Shown: in pieces, positions 49,644 to 58,563 of the stretch | How the letters are laid out: each line of letters starts with the position of its first letter | Numbering within the stretch: the stretch's first letter is position 1 | Position numbers and translations under genes: made by a program | Assembly: GCF_013408795.1 (NCBI RefSeq) | Contig: NZ_JACCCC010000001.1 | Span: 2,418,001-2,482,000, forward strand | DNA: 64,000 nucleotides | Source: Spinactinospora alkalitolerans | Lineage (GTDB): Bacteria; Actinomycetota; Actinomycetes; Streptosporangiales; Streptosporangiaceae | Reading direction: 5' to 3' | Notes under the pieces: model-generated | Databases searched by the model: none | The model's input: only the letters and a program-made list of their open reading frames with translations | What the model was told of the DNA's origin: nothing

Positions 49644-50936
49644 TCAGCGCGATCGGTCGGGGCCCGCGGCGGAGGGCGGCCGCGGGGGCGGGCGCACGCC
49701 GCTGATGACGAGGCCGCTGCGCGGGCGGGCCGGGACGCGGCGCAGCGAGATCGTCAGGTCCTGGTCCGGGACGTCGTAGTCCAGCCGTGCCAGTCGGAGC
49801 ACCAGGGCCTGCAGCAGCGCGACGGCGACGCCCTCACCCGGGCACCGGTGGCCGGTGTGCGGGTCGCCGCCGCCCTGCGGAACCAGGTCGTCGCGTCCGG
49901 CCGGTCGGTCGAGGAAGCGCTGCGGGGCGAAGGCGTAGGGGTCGGTCCACAGCCCGGCGTCGTGGTTCTGCCCGTACAGGTCGAGCAGCACGAGCGCGCC
50001 GGCCGGGATCGGTTCGCCGCGCCAGGTCAGGTCCGCGGCCGCCCGGCCGCCGATGAAGGGGGCGAACGGGTAGAAGCGCCGGACCTCCTGCACGAACGCC
50101 TCGGCGTAGGCCGCGCCCTCCTCGCCGCCCTCGCGCAACCGCGCCCGGTGCCGCGGCCACAGGTGCAGCGCGTGCGCCGCGAAGGCGACGAACCAGCAGA
50201 CCGCGACGGTGGGGCGTACGACGTTGAGCAGCTCCACCGCCGCCACGCGCGGGTGCAGCGGTTCGCCGTCGGCGTCGCGGTGCCGCGCCACCACGTCGAG
50301 CGCCGAACCCGGCTGCGCGGTGACCGCGCCGCCGCGCACGTCCTCCACCAGGCCCGCCAGCCCGGCCTCCCGGCGTCCGCGCGCCCACCGGGCGCGCCAG
50401 TGGCGCGGGCCCGGGGTGGCGAAGCCGTCGACCATGGCCACCAGGTCGCGGGCCATCGGGGCCGCATCGGCCTCGTCCAGGGGGACACCGGCCCACCGGC
50501 AGACCCCCCGGGTGACGATCCGGCTCGCCTCGTCGAACAGCACGACCCGCGGGCGGTCCGCCCACGACGCGACCGCCTCGTCCCACGCCGAGGTCGTGCG
50601 GTCGACCAGCGCGGCGATGCCGGCGGGGTCGGCGAGCAGGGACAGGAACATCGCCTTGCGCACGCGGTGGGCCTCCCCGTCGAGGGTGTGCACCGACCCG
50701 TTGCCGAACAACGTGCTGCGCACCGGCTCGGGGATGGCGGTGTGCCGGCGCACGTGGCGCTCGTCGTAGAAGAACCGCACCGCCTCCGGTCCGCACAGGC
50801 CCACGGCGTGTTGGCCCAGCACCCGTGCGCGGACCACGCCCCCGGCGGCGCGGCGGCGGCGGTCGGGCAGCCAGGCGTAGCCTTTGGCCAGCATGTACGG
50901 GGTGCTGTCGATCAGCGGAGCGCGGTGTGAACCCAT
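49644..50936 (-). CDS. CYP152-like cytochrome P450 (fatty acid peroxygenase type)
   Basis: A 430-residue P450 resembling the CYP152 peroxygenases, which hydroxylate or decarboxylate fatty acids with H2O2. FYDERHVRRHTAIPEPV, HRVRKAMFLSLLADP, VQEVRRFYPFAPFIGG (the CYP152 R-x-Y-P-F segment near the substrate carboxylate site) and GGGDPHTGHRCPGEG with the heme Cys are visible. ATG at 50936. It is divergent from an SDR/hydrolase/unknown operon 263 bases away, which may form one lipid-modifying system with it. Confidence 0.88.
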   Translation of the reverse strand: MGSHRAPLIDSTPYMLAKGYAWLPDRRRRAAGGVVRARVLGQHAVGLCGPEAVRFFYDERHVRRHTAIPEPVRSTLFGNGSVHTLDGEAHRVRKAMFLSLLADPAGIAALVDRTTSAWDEAVASWADRPRVVLFDEASRIVTRGVCRWAGVPLDEADAAPMARDLVAMVDGFATPGPRHWRARWARGRREAGLAGLVEDVRGGAVTAQPGSALDVVARHRDADGEPLHPRVAAVELLNVVRPTVAVCWFVAFAAHALHLWPRHRARLREGGEEGAAYAEAFVQEVRRFYPFAPFIGGRAAADLTWRGEPIPAGALVLLDLYGQNHDAGLWTDPYAFAPQRFLDRPAGRDDLVPQGGGDPHTGHRCPGEGVAVALLQALVLRLARLDYDVPDQDLTISLRRVPARPRSGLVISGVRPPPRPPSAAGPDRSR

Positions 50937-51198
50937 GCATCCCGCATTGCCCCGGCCGCCCGTTGCCAAACACGCGGGCGGGCCCTTCGCCGAGGACCGG
51001 GTGCGAGCGCGGATCGCCGGCCGCCCCGTCGGCCACCGGCTCGCGCGCCCCGGTCGCCCGCGGATCCGGACGGCGGGCTCCGGTGAACCGGATATCGAAG
51101 TCCGGGACCGTCCGGACGGGCGTTTTCCCGGCAGGGTCGCGGGTAGTGGCGGCCGAACCATTCACGTGCAGCTCATCACGGTAAAGGAACCGATTCTC

Positions 51199-52167
51199 GT
51201 GCGAGTCAAGGACCGTGTCGCCGTCGTCACCGGCGCCTCGAGCGGCATCGGGCGGGCCACCGCCCTGGCCCTCGCGAAGAAGGGGGCCGCGGTGGTGCTG
51301 GCCGCCCGGGGCGAAGAAGCGCTGGAGCAGGTCGCCGAGGAGTGCCGCTCCCACGGCGGGCAGGCCCTCGCGGTCCCCACCGATGTGGCCGACCACGAGA
51401 GCGTCGAGGCGCTGGCGCGGCGGGCCGCCGAGCGGTTCGGGCGGATCGACGTGTGGGTGAACGCCGCCGCGCTGACCCTGTTCGGGCCGTTCAGCGAAGT
51501 GCCGTTGCAAGACTTTCGCAGGGTCGTGGACGTGAACCTCATGGGGTATGTCCACGGGGCCCGGGCGGCCCTGCCCCACCTGCGGGAGCAGGGGCGCGGC
51601 GTCCTGGTCAACGTCTCCTCGATCGTCGGTGTGGTGGCCCAGCCCTACACCCACGCCTACGGCGTGACGAAGTTCGCCATCCGCGGACTCAGCGCCTCCC
51701 TGCGCCAGGAACTGCGGCTGGAGGGGGCCCGGCGGATCCACGTGTGCAGCGTGCTGCCGGCCACGATCGACACGCCGTTCTTCCAGCACGCCGCGAACTA
51801 CACCGGGCGCAAGGTGGTGGCGATGCCCCCGGTCTACACACCGGAGAGCGTGGCCCGCGCCATCGTGGACCTGGTGCGCGTGCCGCGCCGCGAGGTCGTC
51901 GTCGGACCCGGCCGCGGTCTGGTCGCCCTGTCCAAGACCGCCCCGGGACTGGCCGAGCGGATCATGGGAACCCAGGTGGACCGCGCCCACCTGTCGCGCA
52001 AGGAACCCGCGGCCGCCGGCAGCGGCAGCCTCTACCGGCCGGCGCCCGGAACCGGGAGCGTGCACGGAGGCTGGCACGGCCGGCGCCGCACCGCCGTGCG
52101 GCGCCTCGCCGCGGCCGCGGCGCTGGGCGCAGTCGCCGCCGCGGGCGTCCGCCGATGCCGGCGCTGA
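51199..52167 (+). CDS. SDR-family oxidoreductase
   Basis: A 322-residue classical-type SDR: VVTGASSGIGRATAL (cofactor site, residues 9-23), VNAAAL, the catalytic Ser in NVSSIVGVVAQP and the Y-x-x-x-K in AYGVTKFAIRGL. The ~60-residue C-terminal extension ends in a hydrophobic, Arg-flanked stretch (RRLAAAAALGAVAAAGVRR) that may tether it to the membrane, as in some lipid-acting SDRs. GTG at 51199 with AAAGGA upstream. It overlaps the hydrolase gene by 13 bases. Confidence 0.88.
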   Translation: MRVKDRVAVVTGASSGIGRATALALAKKGAAVVLAARGEEALEQVAEECRSHGGQALAVPTDVADHESVEALARRAAERFGRIDVWVNAAALTLFGPFSEVPLQDFRRVVDVNLMGYVHGARAALPHLREQGRGVLVNVSSIVGVVAQPYTHAYGVTKFAIRGLSASLRQELRLEGARRIHVCSVLPATIDTPFFQHAANYTGRKVVAMPPVYTPESVARAIVDLVRVPRREVVVGPGRGLVALSKTAPGLAERIMGTQVDRAHLSRKEPAAAGSGSLYRPAPGTGSVHGGWHGRRRTAVRRLAAAAALGAVAAAGVRRCRR

Positions 52168-52973
52168 TCCGTCCCCCGATCCGGATCGGGCGCGAGTTCA
52201 CACCGGCGGCGGGGACCCGCGTGCACGCGGCCGTCGTGGGACCGGCCGCGGCCGAAGAGGTGGTGTGCGTGCACGGTCTGGGATGCTCGCACCGTTACTT
52301 CATGCCCTTCGCCCGCGCGCTCGCGCCCGCGTTCCGGGCCGTGGCGGTGGACCTGCCCGGTTTCGGGCGGACCCCCGGCCCCGTCGAGGCCCTGGACATC
52401 CGCGGCCTGTCCCGCGCGCTGGCCGACTGGCTGCGTGCGAGCGGCCGGGCGGGAGCGCCCTTGGTCGCCAACTCCGTGGGCTGCCAAGTGGTCGTGGACA
52501 TGGCCGTGCACGCGCCGGAGCTGATGGGGCCCGCCGTCCTCAACGGCCCCACGATGGACCGGCGCGCCCGGACGCTGCCCCGGCAGCTGGCGCGTCTGGC
52601 GCTGGACGGACTCCGGGAGCGGCCGAGCCTCGGCGCGGTCCTCGCCCGCGACTACCTCGACTGCGGACCGCGTCGGCTGGTCGCCACGTTCGCCCATGCG
52701 CTGGCCGATCCGGTGGAGCGCAAGCTGCCGCGCGTCCGCGGGCCCGCACTGGTGCTCCGCGGCACCCGCGACCCCGTGGTCCCGCACGAATGGGGCGCGG
52801 AAGTGGCCGGCCTGCTGCCGACCGGCCGGCTGATCGAAGTGTCGGGATTCGGACACACCCTGAACTACTCGGCCCCCGAGGAGCTGGCGCGGATCACGCG
52901 CGACCTGCTCGACGGGGAGAGGCCGATCGTGAGGAGATGCTCATGGGACGTCTGCGCGCCGCCCGGATGCTGA
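52155..52973 (+). CDS. alpha/beta hydrolase
   Basis: A 272-residue alpha/beta hydrolase. VCVHGLGCSHRYF carries the oxyanion HG motif (40-43), DLPGFGRT follows, VANSVGCQVV has nucleophile Ser107 (elbow N-S-V-G-C), GTRDPVVPHEW the acid and VSGFGHTLNY the base His. It overlaps the SDR gene by 13 bases and the next gene by 31, so all three are translationally linked. Substrate unknown; a lipid ester would fit the neighbours. Confidence 0.85.
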   Translation: MPALIRPPIRIGREFTPAAGTRVHAAVVGPAAAEEVVCVHGLGCSHRYFMPFARALAPAFRAVAVDLPGFGRTPGPVEALDIRGLSRALADWLRASGRAGAPLVANSVGCQVVVDMAVHAPELMGPAVLNGPTMDRRARTLPRQLARLALDGLRERPSLGAVLARDYLDCGPRRLVATFAHALADPVERKLPRVRGPALVLRGTRDPVVPHEWGAEVAGLLPTGRLIEVSGFGHTLNYSAPEELARITRDLLDGERPIVRRCSWDVCAPPGC

Positions 52974-54328
52974 CCGACTTCGACTCGTCGGTGAACATGG
53001 TCCGGGCCCTCGGCCGCTTCCTGCGCGGCAAGGACCACCGGGGCATGTCCGTGGGGCCCGGCTCGGCGGTTCTGGCCGGAGCCGCTTCGGCGCCGCCCCA
53101 TTCGCTGCGCCGTGCGTCCTTCACCGCCATGGGACGCGGCCAGGGGATTCCGCTGAACTGGGCGCAGCAGGTGCGCGCCGACGAACTCGCCGAGTGGGTG
53201 ACCCGGCAGTACGGCTCCGGTCCGTATCCGGCCGTCGTCATCGGCTCGGCGAGCGGTGCTGCGGTGTTCCTGGCGGCGGCGCTGCGGGCCCCGTTCCTGC
53301 CGCAGACCCTGCTGGTGGGAGCCCATGACACCGCCACCCACCCCGACGACCCCATCGGCGCGATGCGCGCCCTGGCCCCCACCGCGCGCATGGTGGCGGC
53401 GAACAACCCCGAGGTCGCCGTGCACCACATGCACGATCCCGCCCAGGACCGCCCGATGCTGGAGGGAATGGCCTATCTGCGGCTCAAGCGGCTCCGGCTC
53501 GGCCGCGTCTACGAGCGCTTCCTCGAACAGCGACTGGCACCGGGAGCGACGGTCATCCAGCTGGAGTGCACCCGCGACTGGCGCACCCGGCAGGTGGGAG
53601 AGCGCGCTTATTTCCAGTTCGGCGCCCTCGGCGGGGTGTCGGAGGAGGAGTACCACAACAGTGGGGAGCGCATCGCCGATTACCTGGCCGGGCAGAACTC
53701 CCCCCGGTGGCGGTGGGAGCCGCCCGAGCCCGACGGCCGGCGCCCCGAAGCCGAATGGGGGTTCGATCCCGCGCTCACCCGCGACATCGAGACCGCCGCC
53801 GCCCGCAACGGCTACTCGCTGCGCAGGCTCACCGTGACCGAACCGCAGCAGCTGAGCCCGTTCGCCGCCGATCTGTACCGCTGGTGGTACCGCGGCCGCG
53901 GCATGCCCGCCAACCGCCTGCTCGTGCAGTCCTACGTGCAGTGGGACCCGATGTGGACGCTGCGCCTGGGCGCGGTCCCGTTCTGGCTCAGGTTCAACAT
54001 GCGGCCCTCGTATGAGGACCTGGACCGCTACCTCGACGCCGCCGCCCTCTACGACCGCATCCACCTCAACCTCTTCTCCCAGGGGCTGTGGTCGCCCGGG
54101 GCGGTGTCCATCGAGCAGTGGCGGCACCTCATCACCGGCCGTGCCCGCGAACAGGAGGACGTCATCGGGGTCGACACCGGCGCCTACCCGAGCGACACCG
54201 GGAGCACCCTTCGCTACCAGCCCGCGTTCCGGTCCCTTCCGCCCCGCTACTCGCTGCCCGCCCCGCTCACGGTGGGCGACGTCGACGAGTTCTGCGGGGG
54301 CACCGCGTGGACGGGGCCGAGCACCTGA
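52943..54328 (+). CDS. unknown protein, third gene of SDR/hydrolase operon
   Basis: A 461-residue protein I do not recognise. It has one possible alpha/beta-hydrolase-like elbow (VVIGSASGAAVFLAAAL near residues 92-108) but no clear triad. HHMHDPAQDRPMLEGMAYLRLKRLRLGRVY, FLEQRLAPGATVIQLECTRDWRTR and DLYRWWYRGRGMPANRLLV are conserved-looking, Trp/Arg/Tyr-rich segments, and the tail FNMRPSYEDLDRYLDAA is helical. ATG at 52943, 7 nt after GAGGA, lies within the hydrolase gene. No signal peptide or membrane helix is seen. Confidence 0.8.
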   Translation: MGRLRAARMLTDFDSSVNMVRALGRFLRGKDHRGMSVGPGSAVLAGAASAPPHSLRRASFTAMGRGQGIPLNWAQQVRADELAEWVTRQYGSGPYPAVVIGSASGAAVFLAAALRAPFLPQTLLVGAHDTATHPDDPIGAMRALAPTARMVAANNPEVAVHHMHDPAQDRPMLEGMAYLRLKRLRLGRVYERFLEQRLAPGATVIQLECTRDWRTRQVGERAYFQFGALGGVSEEEYHNSGERIADYLAGQNSPRWRWEPPEPDGRRPEAEWGFDPALTRDIETAAARNGYSLRRLTVTEPQQLSPFAADLYRWWYRGRGMPANRLLVQSYVQWDPMWTLRLGAVPFWLRFNMRPSYEDLDRYLDAAALYDRIHLNLFSQGLWSPGAVSIEQWRHLITGRAREQEDVIGVDTGAYPSDTGSTLRYQPAFRSLPPRYSLPAPLTVGDVDEFCGGTAWTGPST

Positions 54329-54486
54329 ACCCCCGTCGCCCCGTGCTCGGCCGGTCGCGCCCGCACTCGGGGAGAGCCGTGCGCCGCACGGCCCCGGAGT
54401 CGATGCCCGATGAAAGCCTCGGCATTGTCCGCAGCGGTCGCTCCCCGGTTCGCCGACCGGAACCGCCGTCGAGGGAGGAGAAGCCG

Positions 54487-55218
54487 GTGAGCGAGGTCCG
54501 ACCTGAGGAGCTCGCGAGGGTGTTCGCCGACATCACGAGGGATCTGCTGGCGCAGGGATCGCTGCAGCACGTCCTCGATGAGATCGTGCGGCTGGCGGTG
54601 CGGACCATCGACGGCTGCGAGGAGGCCGGTGTGCTGCTTGTGGACCGCAGGCGGCGCCGCTTTGAGACGCCCGCGACAACCGGTGAGCTGGTCAGAGCAT
54701 CCGACGAGGCGCAGTTCGAGTCCGATGAGGGGCCGTGCCTGGACGCGGCCCGGCACGAGCGCAGCTTCCTCGTGGTCGACATGGCGCGGGAGACCCGGTG
54801 GCCGCGCTACCGGCCGCGCGCGGTGGAGCTGGGCATCGCCGCCATGATGGGGTTCGAGCTGTTCCCCCACGAAAGGGTCTTCGGCGCGCTGGACCTGTAT
54901 TCACGCAGGGCGCACGCCTTCGACGAGCACTCCAGGGAGGTGGGCTGGGTGTTCGCCTCGCACGCGGCCGTCGCGATCGCCGCCGTCCAGCGGGGGGAGA
55001 CGCTGCGCGCCGGTTATGAGACCCGGCAGGAGATCGGTGCGGCGGTGGGCATCCTGATGGAGCGCCACGGGCTCACCGGCGAGCAGGCCTTCGATGTGCT
55101 CAGGCGGGCATCCATGGAGTTCAACACCAAGCTCCACGAGGTGGCCGCCAGGTCACGCGGACCGGGGAGGCGCCCTCCGGCAGTCGGCCCGGTCGTAGTG
55201 GGCATACCTGACCCATGA
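54487..55218 (+). CDS. GAF-ANTAR domain regulator
   Basis: A 243-residue RNA-binding antiterminator-type regulator. Residues ~15-165 form a GAF sensor domain (TRDLLAQGSLQHVLDEIVRLAV, DEAQFESDEGPCLDAARHE), and residues ~180-235 the ANTAR helices (GYETRQEIGAAVGILMERHG, QAFDVLRRASMEFNTKLHEVA). ANTAR proteins bind paired hairpins in mRNA leaders to stop early termination. GTG at 54487 with GGGAGGAG upstream. It overlaps a small CxxC protein gene by 4 nt. Confidence 0.88.
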   Translation: MSEVRPEELARVFADITRDLLAQGSLQHVLDEIVRLAVRTIDGCEEAGVLLVDRRRRRFETPATTGELVRASDEAQFESDEGPCLDAARHERSFLVVDMARETRWPRYRPRAVELGIAAMMGFELFPHERVFGALDLYSRRAHAFDEHSREVGWVFASHAAVAIAAVQRGETLRAGYETRQEIGAAVGILMERHGLTGEQAFDVLRRASMEFNTKLHEVAARSRGPGRRPPAVGPVVVGIPDP

Positions 55219-55529
55219 GTTCTCAGCAGCCCTTGTTCGGGACCGACCCGGCCGCCGAGCACCTGGCCGCGCTGCTGCGCAGGCAGCGCGAGGAGCTGCG
55301 GGGCCGCACCGCCACCATCGGTGCCTCCGCGGTGGTGCACGCGGTGGAGGAGACCACCTGGATCGGGATGCGGGTGGCGGTGCCGGCCTGCCGGGCCACC
55401 GCCGATCCGATGCGGCTGCGCCCCAGTGACCGCCCCGTCACCTGCCAGCGGTGCCGCCGCCGCACGGCTCCCCGCCGGAGCGGCGGTGTGCCCGCAGGCC
55501 AGCTCGCCCTCGACACCGGTTCTCCGTAG
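55215..55529 (+). CDS. small CxxC protein coupled to ANTAR regulator
   Basis: A 104-residue protein starting inside the ANTAR gene stop (ATGA). Helical N-terminus (AAEHLAALLRRQREELRGR), then VPACRATADPMRLRPSDRPVTCQRCRRR with one Cys and a CxxC pair that could bind a metal. The family is unknown to me, though actinomycete genomes hold similar small Cys-motif proteins. Coupling suggests a shared role with the regulator. Confidence 0.65.
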   Translation: MSSQQPLFGTDPAAEHLAALLRRQREELRGRTATIGASAVVHAVEETTWIGMRVAVPACRATADPMRLRPSDRPVTCQRCRRRTAPRRSGGVPAGQLALDTGSP

Positions 55530-55869
55530 CCCATCATCCCGCCCGGGGGCGCACCGGTCGGCCGGGCGGTCCCTCGCCCCGCGGCCTCAACCGGACAGGG
55601 GGAGGACGGTGCGGCCCCGCGGGTGCGCGCCGCCGGGCGCGCCGCCCCCCGGGAACGGGAGGTGCGTCCGGCGCGGACGCCGTCCCGCCGCGCCCCGCCG
55701 CCGAAGCAGACGGCAAAGGTGTGCGCGAACCCGCGCCACCGCTTCGGCCGGGAGGCGCGGCCCCACGCCGGGCTCACCGGTGAAGGACGCGCCAAGAGGG
55801 CCGCACTCTCCCGGCAACCTCCCGCAGAACCGTCCCTGCACCTAAAGGCCCACTCGACTTCTGCAGACC
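55530..55869. other. intergenic region between convergent genes, nothing found
   Basis: About 340 bases with only Arg/Pro/Gly-rich open frames and no ribosome site. No clear stem-loop, repeat or RNA gene was recognised. Confidence 0.4.
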
Positions 55870-56778
55870 TCAATAGGCGTAGTGCCGTGAGAGGTCGGTG
55901 ATCACGGTCAGCATCGCGCGGACGGCGGGCGTGGTCGTCGGTGAGGTGACGGCGGAGATGCGTCGGAGCACGCGGGGGCGTATCTCCCGGAGCGCGACAC
56001 CGGGGCCCATGTGGTCCGCGGCGAGCCGGGGTACCAGGGCCACACCGACACCGGAGGCGACGAGGCGGCTGACGGCGAGGTAGTCGTCGCTCTCGAAGGC
56101 GACGTGAGGGCGGAACCCGGCGGCGGCGCAGAGGTGGTCGAGCTGTTCCCGGCACATGGGGTCCGGGCCGCTGTCGCGGATCCACGGCTGCTCGCGCAAC
56201 TCGGCGATGGCCACGTGACGCGGGTCGGCGGCCGCGGCGGGATGGTCGGCGGGCAGGGCGACGTGCATCGCATCGTCGAGCAGTCGGTGCCGGTCGAGGT
56301 CGCCCACCGGCAGCGTCGGCCCGGGGTGGTAGTCGAACACGACGGCGAGGTCGAGCGCGCCATCGCGGACGAGAGCCGGGCAGGCAGCGGGTTCACGGAT
56401 GTCCAGGCTCATCTGGACGTCGGGGTGTTCGCGGCGGAACACGCCGATGGCCTCGGGGAGGAGGCGTGCCCCGGCACTGGGGAACGTGGCCAGCCGGAGT
56501 CGGCCCGCACGGAGGTTGACCAGGTCGGTCAGTTCCGTCTCGGCGCGCTGGAGGCGCTGCAGAAGCGCTCCGGTGTGCTCGGTGAGCAGCCGGCCGGCCT
56601 CGGTGAGGCGCACTCCGCGGGCGTGCCGGATCAGCAGTGGGGTGCCGGTCTGCCGCTCCAGGGCGGCGATCTGCTGGGACACCGCGGAGGGAGTGAACGC
56701 CAGCTCGGCGGCGGCCTTGGTCATCGAGCCCTGCTCGGCCACGGAGTGCAGGACCACCAGATGACGAAACTCCAGCAT
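55870..56778 (-). CDS. LysR-family transcriptional regulator
   Basis: A 302-residue LysR regulator. Helix-turn-helix LHSVAEQGSMTKAAAELAFTPSAVSQQIAALE lies in residues ~10-42 (given as one segment in the gene at its N-terminus: key residues SMTKAAAEL and SAVSQQIAALE). The effector domain follows (LRLATFPSAGARLLPEAI, GVGVALVPRLAAD). ATG at 56778. It is divergent from the EamA transporter gene 60 bases away with a TAACACC/GGTGTTA dyad between them, the normal pattern for a LysR and its target. Confidence 0.88.
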   Translation of the reverse strand: MLEFRHLVVLHSVAEQGSMTKAAAELAFTPSAVSQQIAALERQTGTPLLIRHARGVRLTEAGRLLTEHTGALLQRLQRAETELTDLVNLRAGRLRLATFPSAGARLLPEAIGVFRREHPDVQMSLDIREPAACPALVRDGALDLAVVFDYHPGPTLPVGDLDRHRLLDDAMHVALPADHPAAAADPRHVAIAELREQPWIRDSGPDPMCREQLDHLCAAAGFRPHVAFESDDYLAVSRLVASGVGVALVPRLAADHMGPGVALREIRPRVLRRISAVTSPTTTPAVRAMLTVITDLSRHYAY

Positions 56779-56789
56779 CAAGTCCAGCT

Positions 56790-56822
56790 TAACACCGGGT
56801 GCCGAAGACGTCGCTGGTGTTA
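56790..56822. promoter_or_regulatory. LysR operator dyad
   Basis: TAACACC (56790-56796) and GGTGTTA (56816-56822) are exact complements with centres 26 bp apart, in the short gap between the LysR gene and the EamA gene. The spacing suits a LysR tetramer. Confidence 0.6.
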
Positions 56823-56838
56823 CACCTGGACGCCGACG

Positions 56839-57912
56839 ATGCTGGTGACCATGGACTTCGCGCCTCGTCCCCCTACTGACGCGGCCCGCCCCGGCGGCGG
56901 GCCCGCGGCCGACCGAACGCACCGGCGGCGGAGGGGCGAGTGGATCTCGGGGTGCGGTGCCGCGGTCGCCGCGCTGTTCCTGATCGGCACCTCGGCACCG
57001 GTCGCGGCCAGACTGGGGGACTACCCCCTACTCGGCGGGCAGGCCGTCCGGTTCGCCGTCGCGGCGGTGGTCCTGCTGGCGCTGCTGCCCGCCGCGGGCG
57101 GGGCCGCCCCGTCCCGGCCGACGGTGCGAGACCTCGCGGGGTCGGCCGTGCTGGGGCTGGTCGGCATCGCCGGGTTCAACGTCTTCCTCGTGGCCGCCGC
57201 CCGTGCGGCCGATCCCACGCTGGTCGGCACGGTGCTGGCCGTGGCTCCGATCGCCCTGGCGGTCCTCGGTCCGGCGATGCGCCGGCACCGCCCGAGCCCC
57301 ACGGTCGCGGCCGGATGCGTGATCGTCGCGGTCGGCACCGTCGCGGCCACCGGGTCGGGCGGCAGCGGCGCATCCGGAGCGCTGCTGTGCCTCGGTGCGC
57401 TGGTCTGCGAGATCGCCTTCTCCCTGCTCGCGGTCCCGCTCATCGACCGGCTCGGAACCCTGCGCACCACCGCCTACGCCGTCACCGCGGCCGCGCTCCT
57501 GCTCGCCGCCGCAAGCCTCTCCGCCGAGGGCGCCGCCGGCCTCCTCCGCACGCCCACGGCGACCGAACTGGCCTGCCTGCTCTATCTGGCACTGGTGATC
57601 GCCGTCGCGGCCAACCTGCTCTGGTACGCGGCCCTGCCCCGCATCGGGGCCGACCACGCGGGCCTGTTCTACGCCTTCACCCCCATCGGTGCGTTGACCG
57701 CCGGTCTGCTGCTGCACACCAGCACGCCCACGGCGAGTGGGCTGGTGGGCCTGGTGCTGACCGTCACGGGACTGCTCGTCGGCCTCGCCCCCGCACCGGT
57801 GCGCCGGCGCCGCCGAGCGGGTCGCGCCACCGCGAGGCCGACACCCGCGCCTCCCGACCGGAGCGGACCGGCCCGGCCCCGGTCGCCGGGCTCCGGCGTC
57901 CAGCGGTGCTGA
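56839..57912 (+). CDS. EamA/DMT-family transporter
   Basis: A ~357-residue membrane protein with ten hydrophobic helices in two EamA repeats (FLIGTSAPVAARLGDYPLLG near 48-67; LAGSAVLGLVGIAGFNVFLV; later HAGLFYAFTPIGALTAGLLL and GLVGLVLTVTGLLVGLAPAP). It probably exports a metabolite or drug. Two in-frame ATGs (56839, 56851) are possible; neither has a good ribosome site. The last ~40 residues after LLVGLAPAP are Arg/Pro-rich and unlike the family, and lead into a truncated gene on the other strand. Confidence 0.83.
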   Translation: MLVTMDFAPRPPTDAARPGGGPAADRTHRRRRGEWISGCGAAVAALFLIGTSAPVAARLGDYPLLGGQAVRFAVAAVVLLALLPAAGGAAPSRPTVRDLAGSAVLGLVGIAGFNVFLVAAARAADPTLVGTVLAVAPIALAVLGPAMRRHRPSPTVAAGCVIVAVGTVAATGSGGSGASGALLCLGALVCEIAFSLLAVPLIDRLGTLRTTAYAVTAAALLLAAASLSAEGAAGLLRTPTATELACLLYLALVIAVAANLLWYAALPRIGADHAGLFYAFTPIGALTAGLLLHTSTPTASGLVGLVLTVTGLLVGLAPAPVRRRRRAGRATARPTPAPPDRSGPARPRSPGSGVQRC

Positions 57913-58253
57913 GGTCGGCGGGCACCGTCGGGGCGCGCCGACTCCGGGTCGGCGGCGCCGATCTCCCCGCGCGAGGCGATCCGCGTCAGCTCGGTGTGCG
58001 TGTCGATGCAGAACGGGCACCGGTGCAGCCGCGCGGTGAGCAGCGCCGTGTACTCCCGCTCCGCGGCCGTCCAGAACGACGGGCCGCGCATCGCCCGGGA
58101 GGTGAGCTCCGGCATGGTGTGGCCGAAGAACCCCGGTCGGTACAGCAGGACCTTGACGATGTCGGCCGTCTCGGCACCGGACAGGCGCGCCGCCATCGAC
58201 ATGAACAGGCGGGCGCGCCGCCGATGCCCGCGCTCAAGGACCCCGAGCCGCAT
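57910..58253 (-). pseudogene. truncated carboxymuconolactone decarboxylase/AhpD-family gene
   Basis: From ATG at 58253 the frame reads about 114 family-like residues: MSMAARLSGAETADIVKVLL, RPGFFGHTMPELTSRAM and ALLTARLHRCPFCIDTHTEL with the CPFC...H redox motif. After GEIGAADPESARP the homology stops at the EamA 3' end, and the frame runs on antisense into EamA as Arg/Pro-rich filler. Intact members are ~190-200 residues, so roughly the C-terminal 80 are lost, most likely by deletion. It may still be made as a non-functional protein. Confidence 0.6.
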
Positions 58254-58563
58254 GCCGGTGGGGCTATAGCGGCCCGGTGACGATCGAGCGGGCCGGATCG
58301 GCGGATCGGGCCCGGACACCGTTCCGCGGCCATCGGGGAATTGCGGGCACGGCCCGCAGCGTATTCTCTCGTCCCATTACGCCGGGTCAGCGAGTATCGT
58401 GCCGCCCTCATTCGCCGGGCTTGTCGGGAAATCCGCATTGACCCGTTCGTTTTCGGTGGTCCGGAACCTGAGCCGGTACCGTAGCGGCCGTTTGGTCGAG
58501 CACCCATCGGACAGACCGATCACGCACAGTGATTGCCGCTGATCCGTCTACCAGGGGTAGGGA
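58254..58563. other. divergent intergenic region, nothing specific found
   Basis: About 310 bases between the truncated gene (minus) and the lipase gene (plus). It is somewhat less GC-rich than the coding DNA around it, as a promoter region would be. No clear palindrome or RNA was recognised. The right end carries the AGGGG site used by the lipase gene. Confidence 0.35.
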
